A DNA stretch of 64,000 bases. Origin: Bacteroidales bacterium. Lineage in GTDB: Bacteria > Bacteroidota > Bacteroidia > Bacteroidales > Bacteroidaceae. The position numbers were made by a program, and so were the translations under genes. This document shows, one piece after another, positions 19,076-28,421 of this stretch. The stretch spans positions 47,312 to 111,311 of the forward strand of contig SUXS01000013.1 of NCBI GenBank assembly GCA_015060865.1, written 5' to 3'. Within the stretch, counting starts at the first letter, position 1; every line of letters begins with the position of its first letter. Below the pieces are notes generated by a model that had not been told where the DNA came from, did not search any database, and was given only the letters and a program-made list of their open reading frames with translations.

Positions 19076-19139
19076 CGAACATTTTTCCGCTTATTCTCTA
19101 AAAATTAAGTTGTTTTATATTAAAAGATGAGTAAAAAGG

Positions 19140-20195
19140 CTATTTTATAGGTAAAAATCGACAAATCTGGTTACCAAAGCTCATCACCGAACCACCTTTA
19201 CGATGATTCCTCAGGATTGGAGCCTTTACCCCTGAGTATAGTTGTAAAGGAGCTGTCTCCACAAATGCTTCATCCCATAACTCGGCATCTATAAAATGCT
19301 GTAACGTAGTAGCACCTCCCTCCACCAATAATCGTTGTACCTTATGCTCACACAACCAATGACATAGCTGCAAAGATATATCATGGTCAAATCCTAATCT
19401 TACTTGCTCAATCATCTCAGTATCACCAAAATCCCGAAAAACATCGGTGAAAAGGGTGGTTTTTGTGGTTTTATCAAACAAACAAAGAGAGTCCTTCAGG
19501 ATTCCTTTACGATCTATTACAAGACGTAATGGATTCTTCCCTGGCCACACACGTGTAGTTAGTGAAGGATTGTCCAACTCGGCCGTCACACGCCCCACAA
19601 GAATAGCATCGCTCAACGCACGCAAACGGTGCACACGCCATGCTGTCTCATTTGTAGAAAAGCATACGGCCTTATTATTATCGGCCAAACTACGCCGAGC
19701 ATCTATATATCCATCGGCCGACTGTGCCCATTTCAAGGTAATATAGGGCCGCCTCTCCGTGTGGTAAGTAAAAAAAACACCATTAAGCTCCTGACATTCT
19801 CGTTCCAACACACCTACACACACTTCAACGCCTGCATCCCGAAGTTTCTGTATTCCACGCCCATCCACTTGATCAAAGCTATCACGACATCCGATGACAA
19901 CACGTGGGATTCCCTTTTCAATGATGAGGTCGGCACACGGAGGTGTTTTCCCATGGTGAGCACAAGGCTCCAAACTCACATAAATGGTAGATTTGCACAA
20001 CAAGGACTCGTCTTTTACTGACCGTATGGCATTTACCTCAGCATGTGGCCCTCCACATTGGCGATGATATCCTTCACCTATAATATTGTTATCATACACA
20101 ATTACTGCCCCCACCATAGGATTGGGCGCAGTTTCATATCTGCCACATTGCGCCAATTGCAGGCATCGTGCCATATACCGCTCGTCAGTAGTCAT
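19140..20195 (-). CDS. ribD: Bifunctional riboflavin biosynthesis deaminase/reductase
   Basis: A 351-residue enzyme for two consecutive steps of riboflavin synthesis: deamination of the diaminopyrimidine and NADPH-dependent reduction of its ribosyl side chain. The zinc deaminase domain (1-145) shows the ligands His51 and Glu53 in HAEVNAI, and Cys78 and Cys87 in EPCAHHGKTPPC. The reductase domain (150-351) starts with PYITLKWAQSADGYI. Length is typical. It is divergent from the BNR_4 gene, with a -7 box TAAGTTTG at 20223-20216. No riboflavin (FMN) riboswitch is seen in the leader. Confidence 0.95.
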   Translation of the reverse strand: MTTDERYMARCLQLAQCGRYETAPNPMVGAVIVYDNNIIGEGYHRQCGGPHAEVNAIRSVKDESLLCKSTIYVSLEPCAHHGKTPPCADLIIEKGIPRVVIGCRDSFDQVDGRGIQKLRDAGVEVCVGVLERECQELNGVFFTYHTERRPYITLKWAQSADGYIDARRSLADNNKAVCFSTNETAWRVHRLRALSDAILVGRVTAELDNPSLTTRVWPGKNPLRLVIDRKGILKDSLCLFDKTTKTTLFTDVFRDFGDTEMIEQVRLGFDHDISLQLCHWLCEHKVQRLLVEGGATTLQHFIDAELWDEAFVETAPLQLYSGVKAPILRNHRKGGSVMSFGNQICRFLPIK

Positions 20196-20350
20196 TGTTT
20201 AGATTTTGTTTGGTGCAAACTTACATAAAAAAAAGGACTTTTCATGCCTATTGGAAAAAAGAATATACCTCCACATAAGAAGTGATATATGCCCCCTCCC
20301 CGTTTTTATGGTTTTCGTTCCACACTAAGAACGTTTTCAAGCCATAAACG

Positions 20351-20381
20351 ATTGCTAATCCAAAGACTTTGCCTATATTTG
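20351..20381 (+). promoter_or_regulatory. Promoter for the 1238-aa BNR_4 protein
   Basis: ATTG (20351-20354) and TATATTTG (20374-20381) are separated by 19 bases, one mismatch from TTTG-N19-TAnnTTTG. The leader would be about 33 bases. Confidence 0.7.
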
Positions 20382-20420
20382 CAACATAACATTAATAAAA
20401 ACAATAAACATATATAAAAG

Positions 20421-23400
20421 ATGAAAAAATACGCATTACTATTAACAGCCCTCGTGATGTCGGTATCGACTTCACTCAGAGCACAAGAGAGTTTTCATGG
20501 ATATTCACTTACGAGTGAAGGTGCTTGGTGCTGGTTCGCAGATCCACGGGCTATTCACTACAGCAACGATGCAGGCACAATAAACGCCTCGTATATAGGA
20601 TATATCGATGTACATGGCAACGTAAAAGCCATGCAGATGGACTACATCACAGGCCGGCGCTCGGAGGTTCTTGTGCGCAGTTATTTCCAACCAGATGATC
20701 ATAATAATCCCACATTCCTTGTGTTGCCTGATGAACGTGTACTCATCATCTATTCGCGCCATACCGATGAACCTGCATTCTATTACCGAGTATCAAAATA
20801 TCCAGGCGACATCTCTATTTTGGGAGAGGAGAAATGTATCAAGACCAACCATAACACAACCTATCCATCCCCCTTCATCCTGAGCGATGACCCTGAACAC
20901 TTCTATCTCTGTTGGCGTGGTTTGGGATGGCATCCTACTATAGCACGCCTTACATTGCCCGATAAGGACGACAACGTGAAAATCAAATGGGGACCCTACC
21001 AAATGGTACAATCTACAGGTGCACGACCCTACGCCAAATACTACAGTAATGGGAAGGACAAGCTATACTTGACATATACTACAGGACATCCTGACAACGA
21101 ACAACCCAACTGGTTATACTTCAACACCGTGAACATCAATGCTACAACTAATGCTGACGGGACAGTAAGTGTAACTCCTACATTAGAAGACATCAAAGGA
21201 AACCGCCTTTCAGAAATTGCAGCAGGGAAGTTTAATGTAAACAAAACATCGACTTATAAGAGCAACTACCCCTACACCATTGTAGATGCACCATCAAACT
21301 ATCGTGATTGGGTATGGCAGATTGCTTGCGATGATGAGAACCGACCAGTTATTGCCATGGTGCGTATCAATGGTGGTAAGGATCAGCACCAATACTACTA
21401 TGCCAAATGGACAGGATCTTCATGGAGACTTACCGACCTGGCCAATGGAGGAGGACGTTTCCATCCCTCTAATACAGAATACTGCTACTCTGGAGGTATG
21501 GCTATAGACCCAGAGAACCCCAACGTTATATACCTTTCTATCCCTACCGCAGGTGTCAGTGGGAAATCGGTACATGAGATCTGGAAATATACCCTCAATA
21601 ATAACGGAACTATCACTGAAAAAGAACAGATTACACGCAATTCCGAAAAAAACAATGTACGTCCCTTCGTCTTGCCCAATTCGAAAAATTCTCCTATGCG
21701 GCTACTATGGATGAATGGAGATTATTATTATTGGTTAGTGAGACAAGGATATCCTCAAGGATACCCTACCGCCATACATGCAGATTATGAATGGCCTGTT
21801 AAAGGAATTGATCTTACAGCTAGCATCATCGAGGAAAAAGATTACGGACAACGCACAATGGGCACTGCTGATACAGAGCAAATCACTATAGAAAACCTAT
21901 CTGCCTTCACACTAAATATAAGTCTACAAATCAATGCTGAGAACTATCAAGGAAATCTATTCTCTATTGCAGGTGTAGAATATGGTTTGGATAAGGCTGC
22001 AGTTAAGCCTTATGTAAAAATTGGTGACAAAACCTATTGGAGCAGTAACAGACTATACACCTCAGACAATTGGGCACAGAACTCTACAGGTACGAGTTCT
22101 GATAATTGGCCTACTCCATTGAAAGCTTTCAATATTACACTTACCTACGACGGGAACCTACTCACTATATATCGTAATGGACTTATAGACCAAAGCATAG
22201 AAGTTACAGGTTTAACAGCCAACAACATCAATATAGGAGGTTATGACGGAAAACTTCACCATGCCACCGTATGTAACCGCTCGCTCACACAGGACGAAGT
22301 TAAGATGCTTATCTATCGGCAAGCGTTAAAACAACTCTCGGTACCAACAATAGCTTATACTGACATCGTTCTCCCCACTAAAGCCGGTGGGGAGGCTGTT
22401 ATATGGACATCAAATCATCCCGAAACGATTGCTCCTGACGGGACCTTTACTGCTCCCGAAACAGAAACGACCATTACACTTACTGCCGCTATACAAGGCA
22501 CGTCACGCACCTTCACCATCAAAGCTCAACCCCGAGATATATCAAACAACTTGATTACAGCATACCACTTTGAGGCTGAGGATCTATATAGCGCTAATGG
22601 GAACAGATATATAACAGACAGAAGCGGACATGAGCATCATTTACTGCTCATGGGTAATGCTACTGCTGACGGAACACTTGACCTCACCCGTAACAACAGC
22701 ACTACATTCACGACGAATGGTTATGCTATAGTGCCTGCACAAGTGATGGATAGCCTACGTAGTTATACTATATTATTGGAAGCAACACCCAAATCACTCA
22801 ACAAGGCGCCACGTTTGTATGATTTTGGCTACAATTCAGGCAATAGCTTATTCCTGCGTGCAAATAGCCTTTCTGCAGGCATAAAGTATAACAATGGAAG
22901 TACTACAATGATCAATAGCAGTGCTGCACTCACCATAGAAAACAGCTATAAACTTGCCGTCACATACAATGCCCGCACAGGTATCACTTCAATCTATATT
23001 GACGGACAATTGGTAGCCAACGGCACAGAAAACATTAACGAACCATACATGATAGCAGCTAATGCCCCCTGTACACGCAATTACATAGGACGTACTCAGT
23101 GGTGGGACACTAACTATGGTAACGACAATGGAGATTACGTAGGCAGCATTGACAATTTCAAGATGTACAATACAGCGCTAACCCCAAAAGAGATAGCCAT
23201 ACAACAAGGTATACGCATTGAAGACGAAACTCTCAATGTGAACTGCACATCCGTCATCGTCAATCCAGACTTTGAAGGTACATATAGCACACTTGCCGCA
23301 TCAGGAGTCACCTCTGACCGCGCCATCTATGTGCCTCAAGGATGGACGAACAATTATACCGAAAGGAATGAAAACGATATGACCATACTCAATAGCAGCT

Positions 23401-24137
23401 GTCTATATGCCAGTTTGTTTAATATACCGACCAACCATCAAGGCGGCAAAAACGCTTACCTCGTACGCCAAAAATGGGGGACGTCAACCATCACGCTGCA
23501 ACAACAATGCGATACCCTACCAGCAGGATACTACACTCTTACAGCCGACATATGGCAAAGTGGACTTGGGGGCAATGCATCGCTATGGACACAAGTGGGT
23601 AACAATACTAAAAACTCGGGGACAGCACCAGCCAATAGCGAGGAGTGGCAAAATGGCAAGGTAGCATTCAGTTGCAACGGAATAGACAAGGTAATCTTCG
23701 GAGTATCAGCCATACATACTTCCAATGGCAGCGAAAAATATCTCGGATTCGATAATATATGCCTATACAATACCACAGCAAATCGCACTGAAGCAGACAT
23801 CTACACCCTCCTTACAACTATGGTTACAGCTGCAGACAAAGTGCTCACAGGTGAACTCAATAGCCAAGTACGCAACTTATTGGAGAAATCCAAGACACAA
23901 GCCGAAAATACCACACCAGAGACCTCCCACGAAACACTCCTCGCTGCATATTACGCACTGAGCGATGCACTTGCCCTGCGCCATACCCCCATTATCCCTG
24001 ATGGGATAAATACTATTACGACTAATGAAACGGCAAAGAAGACATACGACCTGCAAGGAAGACAAACCAACCCCTCTCAGACACTTCCCCTTGGCATATA
24101 CATCCTCAACAATAAAAAAGTGTTGAAACTAAAATAG
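20421..24137 (+). CDS. Secreted BNR_4 beta-propeller protein with two LamG-like domains and C-terminal tail
   Basis: A 1238-residue exported protein. A signal peptide (1-21) is followed by a BNR_4-type seven-bladed propeller (about 25-450) with WCWFADPRAIHY, the repeated Asp/Trp blade motifs and a HPSNTEYCYSGG stretch. Two concanavalin-A-like LamG domains follow (about 470-640 and 710-925), separated by a bacterial Ig-like segment (about 640-710, AVIWTSNHPETIAPDG). A sandwich module (about 945-1120) has NPDFEGTY, LPAGYYTL and FDNICLY. The end (YDLQGRQ, GIYILNNKKV) is a sorting-like tail. BNR_4 propellers include enzymes that cleave rhamnose-uronic acid linkages (GH145 and the PL24/PL25 ulvan lyases); an enzymatic role here is inference. 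It stands alone between divergent ribD and the DUF4294 gene. Confidence 0.8.
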   Translation: MKKYALLLTALVMSVSTSLRAQESFHGYSLTSEGAWCWFADPRAIHYSNDAGTINASYIGYIDVHGNVKAMQMDYITGRRSEVLVRSYFQPDDHNNPTFLVLPDERVLIIYSRHTDEPAFYYRVSKYPGDISILGEEKCIKTNHNTTYPSPFILSDDPEHFYLCWRGLGWHPTIARLTLPDKDDNVKIKWGPYQMVQSTGARPYAKYYSNGKDKLYLTYTTGHPDNEQPNWLYFNTVNINATTNADGTVSVTPTLEDIKGNRLSEIAAGKFNVNKTSTYKSNYPYTIVDAPSNYRDWVWQIACDDENRPVIAMVRINGGKDQHQYYYAKWTGSSWRLTDLANGGGRFHPSNTEYCYSGGMAIDPENPNVIYLSIPTAGVSGKSVHEIWKYTLNNNGTITEKEQITRNSEKNNVRPFVLPNSKNSPMRLLWMNGDYYYWLVRQGYPQGYPTAIHADYEWPVKGIDLTASIIEEKDYGQRTMGTADTEQITIENLSAFTLNISLQINAENYQGNLFSIAGVEYGLDKAAVKPYVKIGDKTYWSSNRLYTSDNWAQNSTGTSSDNWPTPLKAFNITLTYDGNLLTIYRNGLIDQSIEVTGLTANNINIGGYDGKLHHATVCNRSLTQDEVKMLIYRQALKQLSVPTIAYTDIVLPTKAGGEAVIWTSNHPETIAPDGTFTAPETETTITLTAAIQGTSRTFTIKAQPRDISNNLITAYHFEAEDLYSANGNRYITDRSGHEHHLLLMGNATADGTLDLTRNNSTTFTTNGYAIVPAQVMDSLRSYTILLEATPKSLNKAPRLYDFGYNSGNSLFLRANSLSAGIKYNNGSTTMINSSAALTIENSYKLAVTYNARTGITSIYIDGQLVANGTENINEPYMIAANAPCTRNYIGRTQWWDTNYGNDNGDYVGSIDNFKMYNTALTPKEIAIQQGIRIEDETLNVNCTSVIVNPDFEGTYSTLAASGVTSDRAIYVPQGWTNNYTERNENDMTILNSSCLYASLFNIPTNHQGGKNAYLVRQKWGTSTITLQQQCDTLPAGYYTLTADIWQSGLGGNASLWTQVGNNTKNSGTAPANSEEWQNGKVAFSCNGIDKVIFGVSAIHTSNGSEKYLGFDNICLYNTTANRTEADIYTLLTTMVTAADKVLTGELNSQVRNLLEKSKTQAENTTPETSHETLLAAYYALSDALALRHTPIIPDGINTITTNETAKKTYDLQGRQTNPSQTLPLGIYILNNKKVLKLK

Positions 24138-24212
24138 GGCAGCATTACCATACCAGAACTCGAAAAATCATAAAAAATACCAACAAAAGCACACAGACAA
24201 AAAGATTATGTG

Positions 24213-24220
24213 TACTTTTG
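24213..24220 (+). promoter_or_regulatory. -7 box immediately before the DUF4294 start codon
   Basis: TACTTTTG ends six bases before the ATG at 24227, so transcription should begin at or next to the start codon. Confidence 0.55.
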
Positions 24221-24226
24221 TAACCA

Positions 24227-24823
24227 ATGAGACAATACACCATACTCATACTACTCATCCTACATGCGCTTGCCTCCACAACGATTGAAGCGCAGAACTA
24301 CCAACGCAAATACGTAGAGCTGCCTGTAGACATCTACCAAGGTGATACCATCCCCGTGATACACATGCAGGAGGTATATATATTCCAACCACCCAAATTT
24401 AAGAACCGACGCGCAGAACGATTCTATTGGCGCACGGTACGAGATGTAAAACGAACACTCCCTCTTGCCAAAGAAATACATGGTATAGTAACTGACACCT
24501 ACGAGTACCTGCAAACTATAGCTAATGAGAAACAACGCAAACAATACCTTGATCAAAAAGAAAAGGAATTGATGCAACAATATACTCCCATTATGAAGAA
24601 ACTTACCTTCAGACAAGGAAAAATGCTTATAAAACTCATTGACCGCGAATGCGATCAAACTGGATACGAACTCATTAAAGTTTTCATGGGGCGATTTAAG
24701 GCTGGATTCTATCAGACGTTTGCCGCCCTTTTCGGTGCTAGCCTTAAAAAGGAATATGATCCAGAGTTGGAAGATGCCGAAGTAGAAAAGATAATCTACT
24801 ATGTAGAAAACGGATACCTATAG
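24227..24823 (+). CDS. DUF4294 family exported protein
   Basis: A 198-residue Bacteroidetes-specific protein of unknown function. It has a signal peptide (MRQYTILILLILHALASTTIEAQ in two parts, cleavage near residue 22), then a short beta region (VELPVDIYQGDTIPVIHMQEVYIF) and a long, very basic helical region (about 60-160) with repeated Lys/Arg/Gln. The family hallmark RRAERFYWRTVRDVKRTLPLA is present. No Cys and no catalytic motif is seen. The gene is followed 35 bases later by a radical SAM gene on the same strand, so they may share a transcript ending at the terminator at 25648. Confidence 0.8.
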   Translation: MRQYTILILLILHALASTTIEAQNYQRKYVELPVDIYQGDTIPVIHMQEVYIFQPPKFKNRRAERFYWRTVRDVKRTLPLAKEIHGIVTDTYEYLQTIANEKQRKQYLDQKEKELMQQYTPIMKKLTFRQGKMLIKLIDRECDQTGYELIKVFMGRFKAGFYQTFAALFGASLKKEYDPELEDAEVEKIIYYVENGYL

Positions 24824-24858
24824 ACAATCAGAATATTGTATAAACAGAAAGGACGACC

Positions 24859-25638
24859 ATGCCTACCATTATATATCCATCACCTATTTTCGGACCCATA
24901 AAAAGTCGTAGACTAGGGGTCTCACTCGGTATCAATCTGCTACCAAGTGACGGAAAAGTATGTACCTTCGACTGCATCTACTGTGAATGCGGATACAACA
25001 GCGACAGACGACCAAACAGCAAACTTCCGACACGCGAACAAGTACATACCGCACTTGAGAACAGACTGAAACAAATGCAGAATAATGGCGAGAAACCCGA
25101 CGTGCTGACTTTTGCCGGTAATGGTGAACCTACCATACATCCACATTTCCCCGAAATCATCTCAGACACCATACAATTACGAGACCGTTATTTCCCTAAT
25201 GCCAAGGTGAGTGTGTTAACCAATGGTACACGCATCCTAGACGACAGAGTATTTGATGCACTATGTATGGTAGACAATAATATTGTAAAACTCGATACCG
25301 TAGACAATGCATATATACAGCTCGTCGACAGGCCCAACACAAGCTATAACCTCTCTTCATTGATTGAGCGCATGAAGGCTTTTAATGGCCATATCATCAT
25401 ACAAACAATGTTTATGCTAGGTACGGATGATGAAGGAAGAAGCACCGACAACACCCAGTCATGCCATATAGAACCTTGGATAACAGCTGTAAAGTACATA
25501 GCACCGCGAGAGGTCATGATCTATACCATAGACCGCGAACCACCGTCATCCCACCTCAGAAAAGCTCCACGTGAAGTATTGGACAATATAGTAGAACAAC
25601 TGAGAATGCAAAACATCAAAGCTACAGCCTCATATTGA
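24859..25638 (+). CDS. Radical SAM protein (COG0731-like)
   Basis: A 259-residue cytoplasmic iron-sulfur enzyme. Cys35, Cys39 and Cys42 in CTFDCIYC form the radical SAM CX3CX2C cluster motif. The opening IYPSPIFGPIKSRRLGVSLG and FAGNGEPTIHPHF (the GGE-like SAM-binding strand, about 90-102) are shared with the COG0731 family, which includes relatives of the archaeal wybutosine enzyme TYW1. The substrate is unknown. Total length is normal for the family. It is the last gene before a strong bidirectional terminator. Confidence 0.85.
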   Translation: MPTIIYPSPIFGPIKSRRLGVSLGINLLPSDGKVCTFDCIYCECGYNSDRRPNSKLPTREQVHTALENRLKQMQNNGEKPDVLTFAGNGEPTIHPHFPEIISDTIQLRDRYFPNAKVSVLTNGTRILDDRVFDALCMVDNNIVKLDTVDNAYIQLVDRPNTSYNLSSLIERMKAFNGHIIIQTMFMLGTDDEGRSTDNTQSCHIEPWITAVKYIAPREVMIYTIDREPPSSHLRKAPREVLDNIVEQLRMQNIKATASY

Positions 25639-25647
25639 ACGTCCTAT

Positions 25648-25683
25648 AAAAAAGCGTGCATGGGATCCCATGCACGCTTTTTA
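25648..25683. terminator. Bidirectional terminator between convergent genes
   Basis: A perfect palindrome with stem GCGTGCATGGGA / TCCCATGCACGC (25654-25677) is flanked by an A-run and a T-run (25648-25653, 25678-25682), so it can stop transcription from the radical SAM gene and from the aminopeptidase gene whose stop is at 25702. Confidence 0.9.
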
Positions 25684-25701
25684 TATAAGACCCGAATATT
25701 G

Positions 25702-27087
25702 CTATCTATTACACGCAGCCTCAATTTCCTCGGCACTGCTTGGTTTGTGTTCGCCTAAACGACGTGCTCCATCTGCAGTAATAAGATAGTCCTCTTCGTT
25801 GCGAATACCTCCAAAATCTTTCCAACCTTCGAGCTTATCATAACAGATAAAATCGGTATACATCTTTTCAGCATGCCACTTATCAATCAGTTCTGGTATA
25901 AAATAGATGCCTGGCTCTACCGTGAACACAAAGCCTGGTTCTAGCTTACGGGCAAGACGAAGCGACTTGAAGCCAAACTGAGTGCTCTTAGGTTGGCCAT
26001 CATACCCGACATACACTTCCCCTAAATTCTCCATATCATGTACGTCAAGACCCATCATATGACCTAGGCCACAAGGCATGAAAAGTGCATAGGCTCCTAT
26101 ACGGGCTGCTTCAGCCGGATCACCCTTAAGCAATCCCAGTTCCTTCATTCCCTTACAGATTTCTGTCACCGCAATCATATGCACATCACGGAATGGCACA
26201 CCTGGCTTCAAAGCATTCACTGCAGCCATATAAGCACGATGATTGATATCAAATACTATTCTTTGGCGCTCAGAGAATCGGCCACTCACTGGCATGGTGG
26301 AGGTAAGGTCACCGGCATAATGCATGGTATTCTCAGCACCAGCATCAAGCAGGAAAAGCTGACCTTCCTGCAGAACATTGCTATGGCAATGGTTGTGAAG
26401 TGTCTGACCATTGATAGTTGCAATGACAGGAAATGAAAGATCTCCGCCATAACGCATGGCCACTTCAGTGACAGCAGCTGCTATTTCACTTTCTTTAATA
26501 CCGGGACGAGCCATACGCATCGCTGTCACGTGCATCTCAACGCTGATATTCACAGCCTCCTCTATCTGGACAATCTCTTCGGCATCCTTATAGCTACGTT
26601 GATCTACCACAGCCCGAATAAAGGGAACAGATGATTTGGCAGCCTGCTCTGCCGGATGTATACCTAAGAGATCCTGCAACCATAGCTTATGGTCGCCACG
26701 ATAAGGAGGTAAGTAATGAACAGACTGGCCTTTAGCCATAGCACGTGCAAGGTATTTCTTCAATTCACTCATTGGGAGCGTCTCACGGATACCTACGCGC
26801 TCGCTCTTCTCACTGATTGTTGGTTGGGTACCCATCCATACAATATCGTCAATGGTGAGTTCATTACCGAAAATAATCTCACGTCCCTCATCAATATCAA
26901 TTATTGCAGCAAGCCCTGCATAATCGGAGCCAAAGAAATAGAGGAAAGTAGAATCTTGACGGAAATGATAAGTATTGTCGGCATAGTTCATGCCACATTC
27001 ATCGTTGCCAAGGAACAGCAACAAACCGTTTTTCAGCGTTTCTTTCAATTGCTGACGACGGCGGATGTAGGTTTCTTTTACAAACAT
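25702..27087 (-). CDS. pepP: Xaa-Pro aminopeptidase (M24 family)
   Basis: A 461-residue cytoplasmic metallopeptidase that removes N-terminal residues preceding proline. The creatinase-type N-terminal domain (1-170) has FHFRQDSTFLYFFG-like packing residues, and the pita-bread domain shows the dinuclear metal ligands: two Asp in LLDAGAENTMHYAGDLTST (about 240-258), His in CGLGHMMGLDVHD (about 345), and Glu in VEPGIY (about 395) and RNEEDYLI (about 440). Length fits PepP. The neighbours on the same strand upstream are glycosyltransferases, with about 60 bases between, so operon membership is uncertain. Confidence 0.92.
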   Translation of the reverse strand: MFVKETYIRRRQQLKETLKNGLLLFLGNDECGMNYADNTYHFRQDSTFLYFFGSDYAGLAAIIDIDEGREIIFGNELTIDDIVWMGTQPTISEKSERVGIRETLPMSELKKYLARAMAKGQSVHYLPPYRGDHKLWLQDLLGIHPAEQAAKSSVPFIRAVVDQRSYKDAEEIVQIEEAVNISVEMHVTAMRMARPGIKESEIAAAVTEVAMRYGGDLSFPVIATINGQTLHNHCHSNVLQEGQLFLLDAGAENTMHYAGDLTSTMPVSGRFSERQRIVFDINHRAYMAAVNALKPGVPFRDVHMIAVTEICKGMKELGLLKGDPAEAARIGAYALFMPCGLGHMMGLDVHDMENLGEVYVGYDGQPKSTQFGFKSLRLARKLEPGFVFTVEPGIYFIPELIDKWHAEKMYTDFICYDKLEGWKDFGGIRNEEDYLITADGARRLGEHKPSSAEEIEAACNR

Positions 27088-27146
27088 AATGACAGACTTT
27101 ATTGAACAATTATTCTAATGTTTTTATCCCTTTACGAGGAAAGACG

Positions 27147-28412
27147 TCAAGCTTTCTTCCCTGTAATATGGTTATATATAGCAACGTATTTCATGGCAAC
27201 ACTGTTCTCGCCATAGGTATTGGACGCTTTACGTGCGGCTTCTCTACTCATCATATCATAATCCCCCTCAGTCAACATCCAATGGATACCAGCAGCAAAA
27301 TCACCAATATTCTTATATTCTGCCACATATCCATTATGCAGATGGTCCACCATCTCAGGTATACCTCCCACATTAAAACCGATACAGGGCACCCCACAGG
27401 CCATAGCCTCTACAATAGTATTAGGCAGGTTATCCTGCAAAGAAGGAATAGTATAGAGATCTACCGCATTATATACGTCTACCATACGTCTTTCATCGGA
27501 CACATAGTTCTGAGGGTATACATACACAGGAAAGTCTTGATAGAGAGTACTATTGAGATCCTTTCCCATGAGAACCACACCTAATCCCTGACGCCATTCC
27601 GGATGCTCCTTTACAAGCATTTTGAGTGCCTCCTTGAAATAATGGAATCCTTTGCGCTCATCAGTAAGTTTATGCGAACTAAACAATAGTAGCCGCTTAT
27701 CAAAAGGAAGACCAACTGCCTCACGGGAAAGTTTCTTTGAACGAGGTTTAAACAGATTGATATTGATGGCATTAGGGATACAAGAGATCTTTCTCCCGTG
27801 AAGCAGTGAACTGTTGCTCGCCATATTCCCCAACCATCGGCTGCAAGCGACAAACTGGATATTGGCTCCATCAAGCAGACTCTTCTTTCGTTCAAAAACA
27901 CGATAGGATGCGTCATGATACTTACGGCTATTCAATTGTGGACAATCATGACAATGATGCGTATAATAGTCGCAGTCGTGTGCATAATGGCATACACTGG
28001 TAAAAGGCCACATGTCATGCATAGTCCAAACAATAGGCTTACCCGATGCAATGATCTTCTCTACTGAACCAAGTGAAAGCATTCCCTCATTGATCCAATG
28101 CAAATGAATTACATCAGCCTGCCGGAACTCAGGAAGTTCAGTGATATCAAATCCAGAGTGTCCTAAATCAATAGCATAGATACGATTCCTGCGGAAATGT
28201 GTATGGAACATCACAGAAAGCCTTTCCCAAACCACACTGAGACGGTTAAACACACTACTCTCTGCTAGCACTGTTGTGACCTGTGAAGAGCTTTTTCTAC
28301 GAACCAACATCTTGGCCTTGATACCATGACTCTTCAAAGCTTCAGTAAGACGATAAGCTGCAATAGCAGGCCCACCCTGACGTTCTGTCGTATTTATGAT
28401 AAGTACACGCAC
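27147..28412 (-). CDS. GT4 family glycosyltransferase
   Basis: A 421-residue GT-B glycosyltransferase. The start is a GTG at 28412 (MRVLIINTTERQGGPAIAA), the usual GT4 N-terminal strand and glycine loop; a TTG two codons upstream (28418) is the only alternative. The C-terminal nucleotide-sugar domain has the GKDL-type strand, the SLQDNLPNTIVEAMACGVP stretch (EX7E motif, about 325-345) and GGIPEMV. A Cys/His-rich patch in the middle (CHYAHDCDYYTHHCHDCPQL, about 140-160) is characteristic of a Bacteroidales GT4 subgroup that uses WTMHDMWPFT. The stop of the preceding GT4 gene lies nine bases upstream, so the two are co-translated. Confidence 0.88.
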   Translation of the reverse strand: MRVLIINTTERQGGPAIAAYRLTEALKSHGIKAKMLVRRKSSSQVTTVLAESSVFNRLSVVWERLSVMFHTHFRRNRIYAIDLGHSGFDITELPEFRQADVIHLHWINEGMLSLGSVEKIIASGKPIVWTMHDMWPFTSVCHYAHDCDYYTHHCHDCPQLNSRKYHDASYRVFERKKSLLDGANIQFVACSRWLGNMASNSSLLHGRKISCIPNAININLFKPRSKKLSREAVGLPFDKRLLLFSSHKLTDERKGFHYFKEALKMLVKEHPEWRQGLGVVLMGKDLNSTLYQDFPVYVYPQNYVSDERRMVDVYNAVDLYTIPSLQDNLPNTIVEAMACGVPCIGFNVGGIPEMVDHLHNGYVAEYKNIGDFAAGIHWMLTEGDYDMMSREAARKASNTYGENSVAMKYVAIYNHITGKKA

Positions 28413-28421
28413 AAGCAACTA

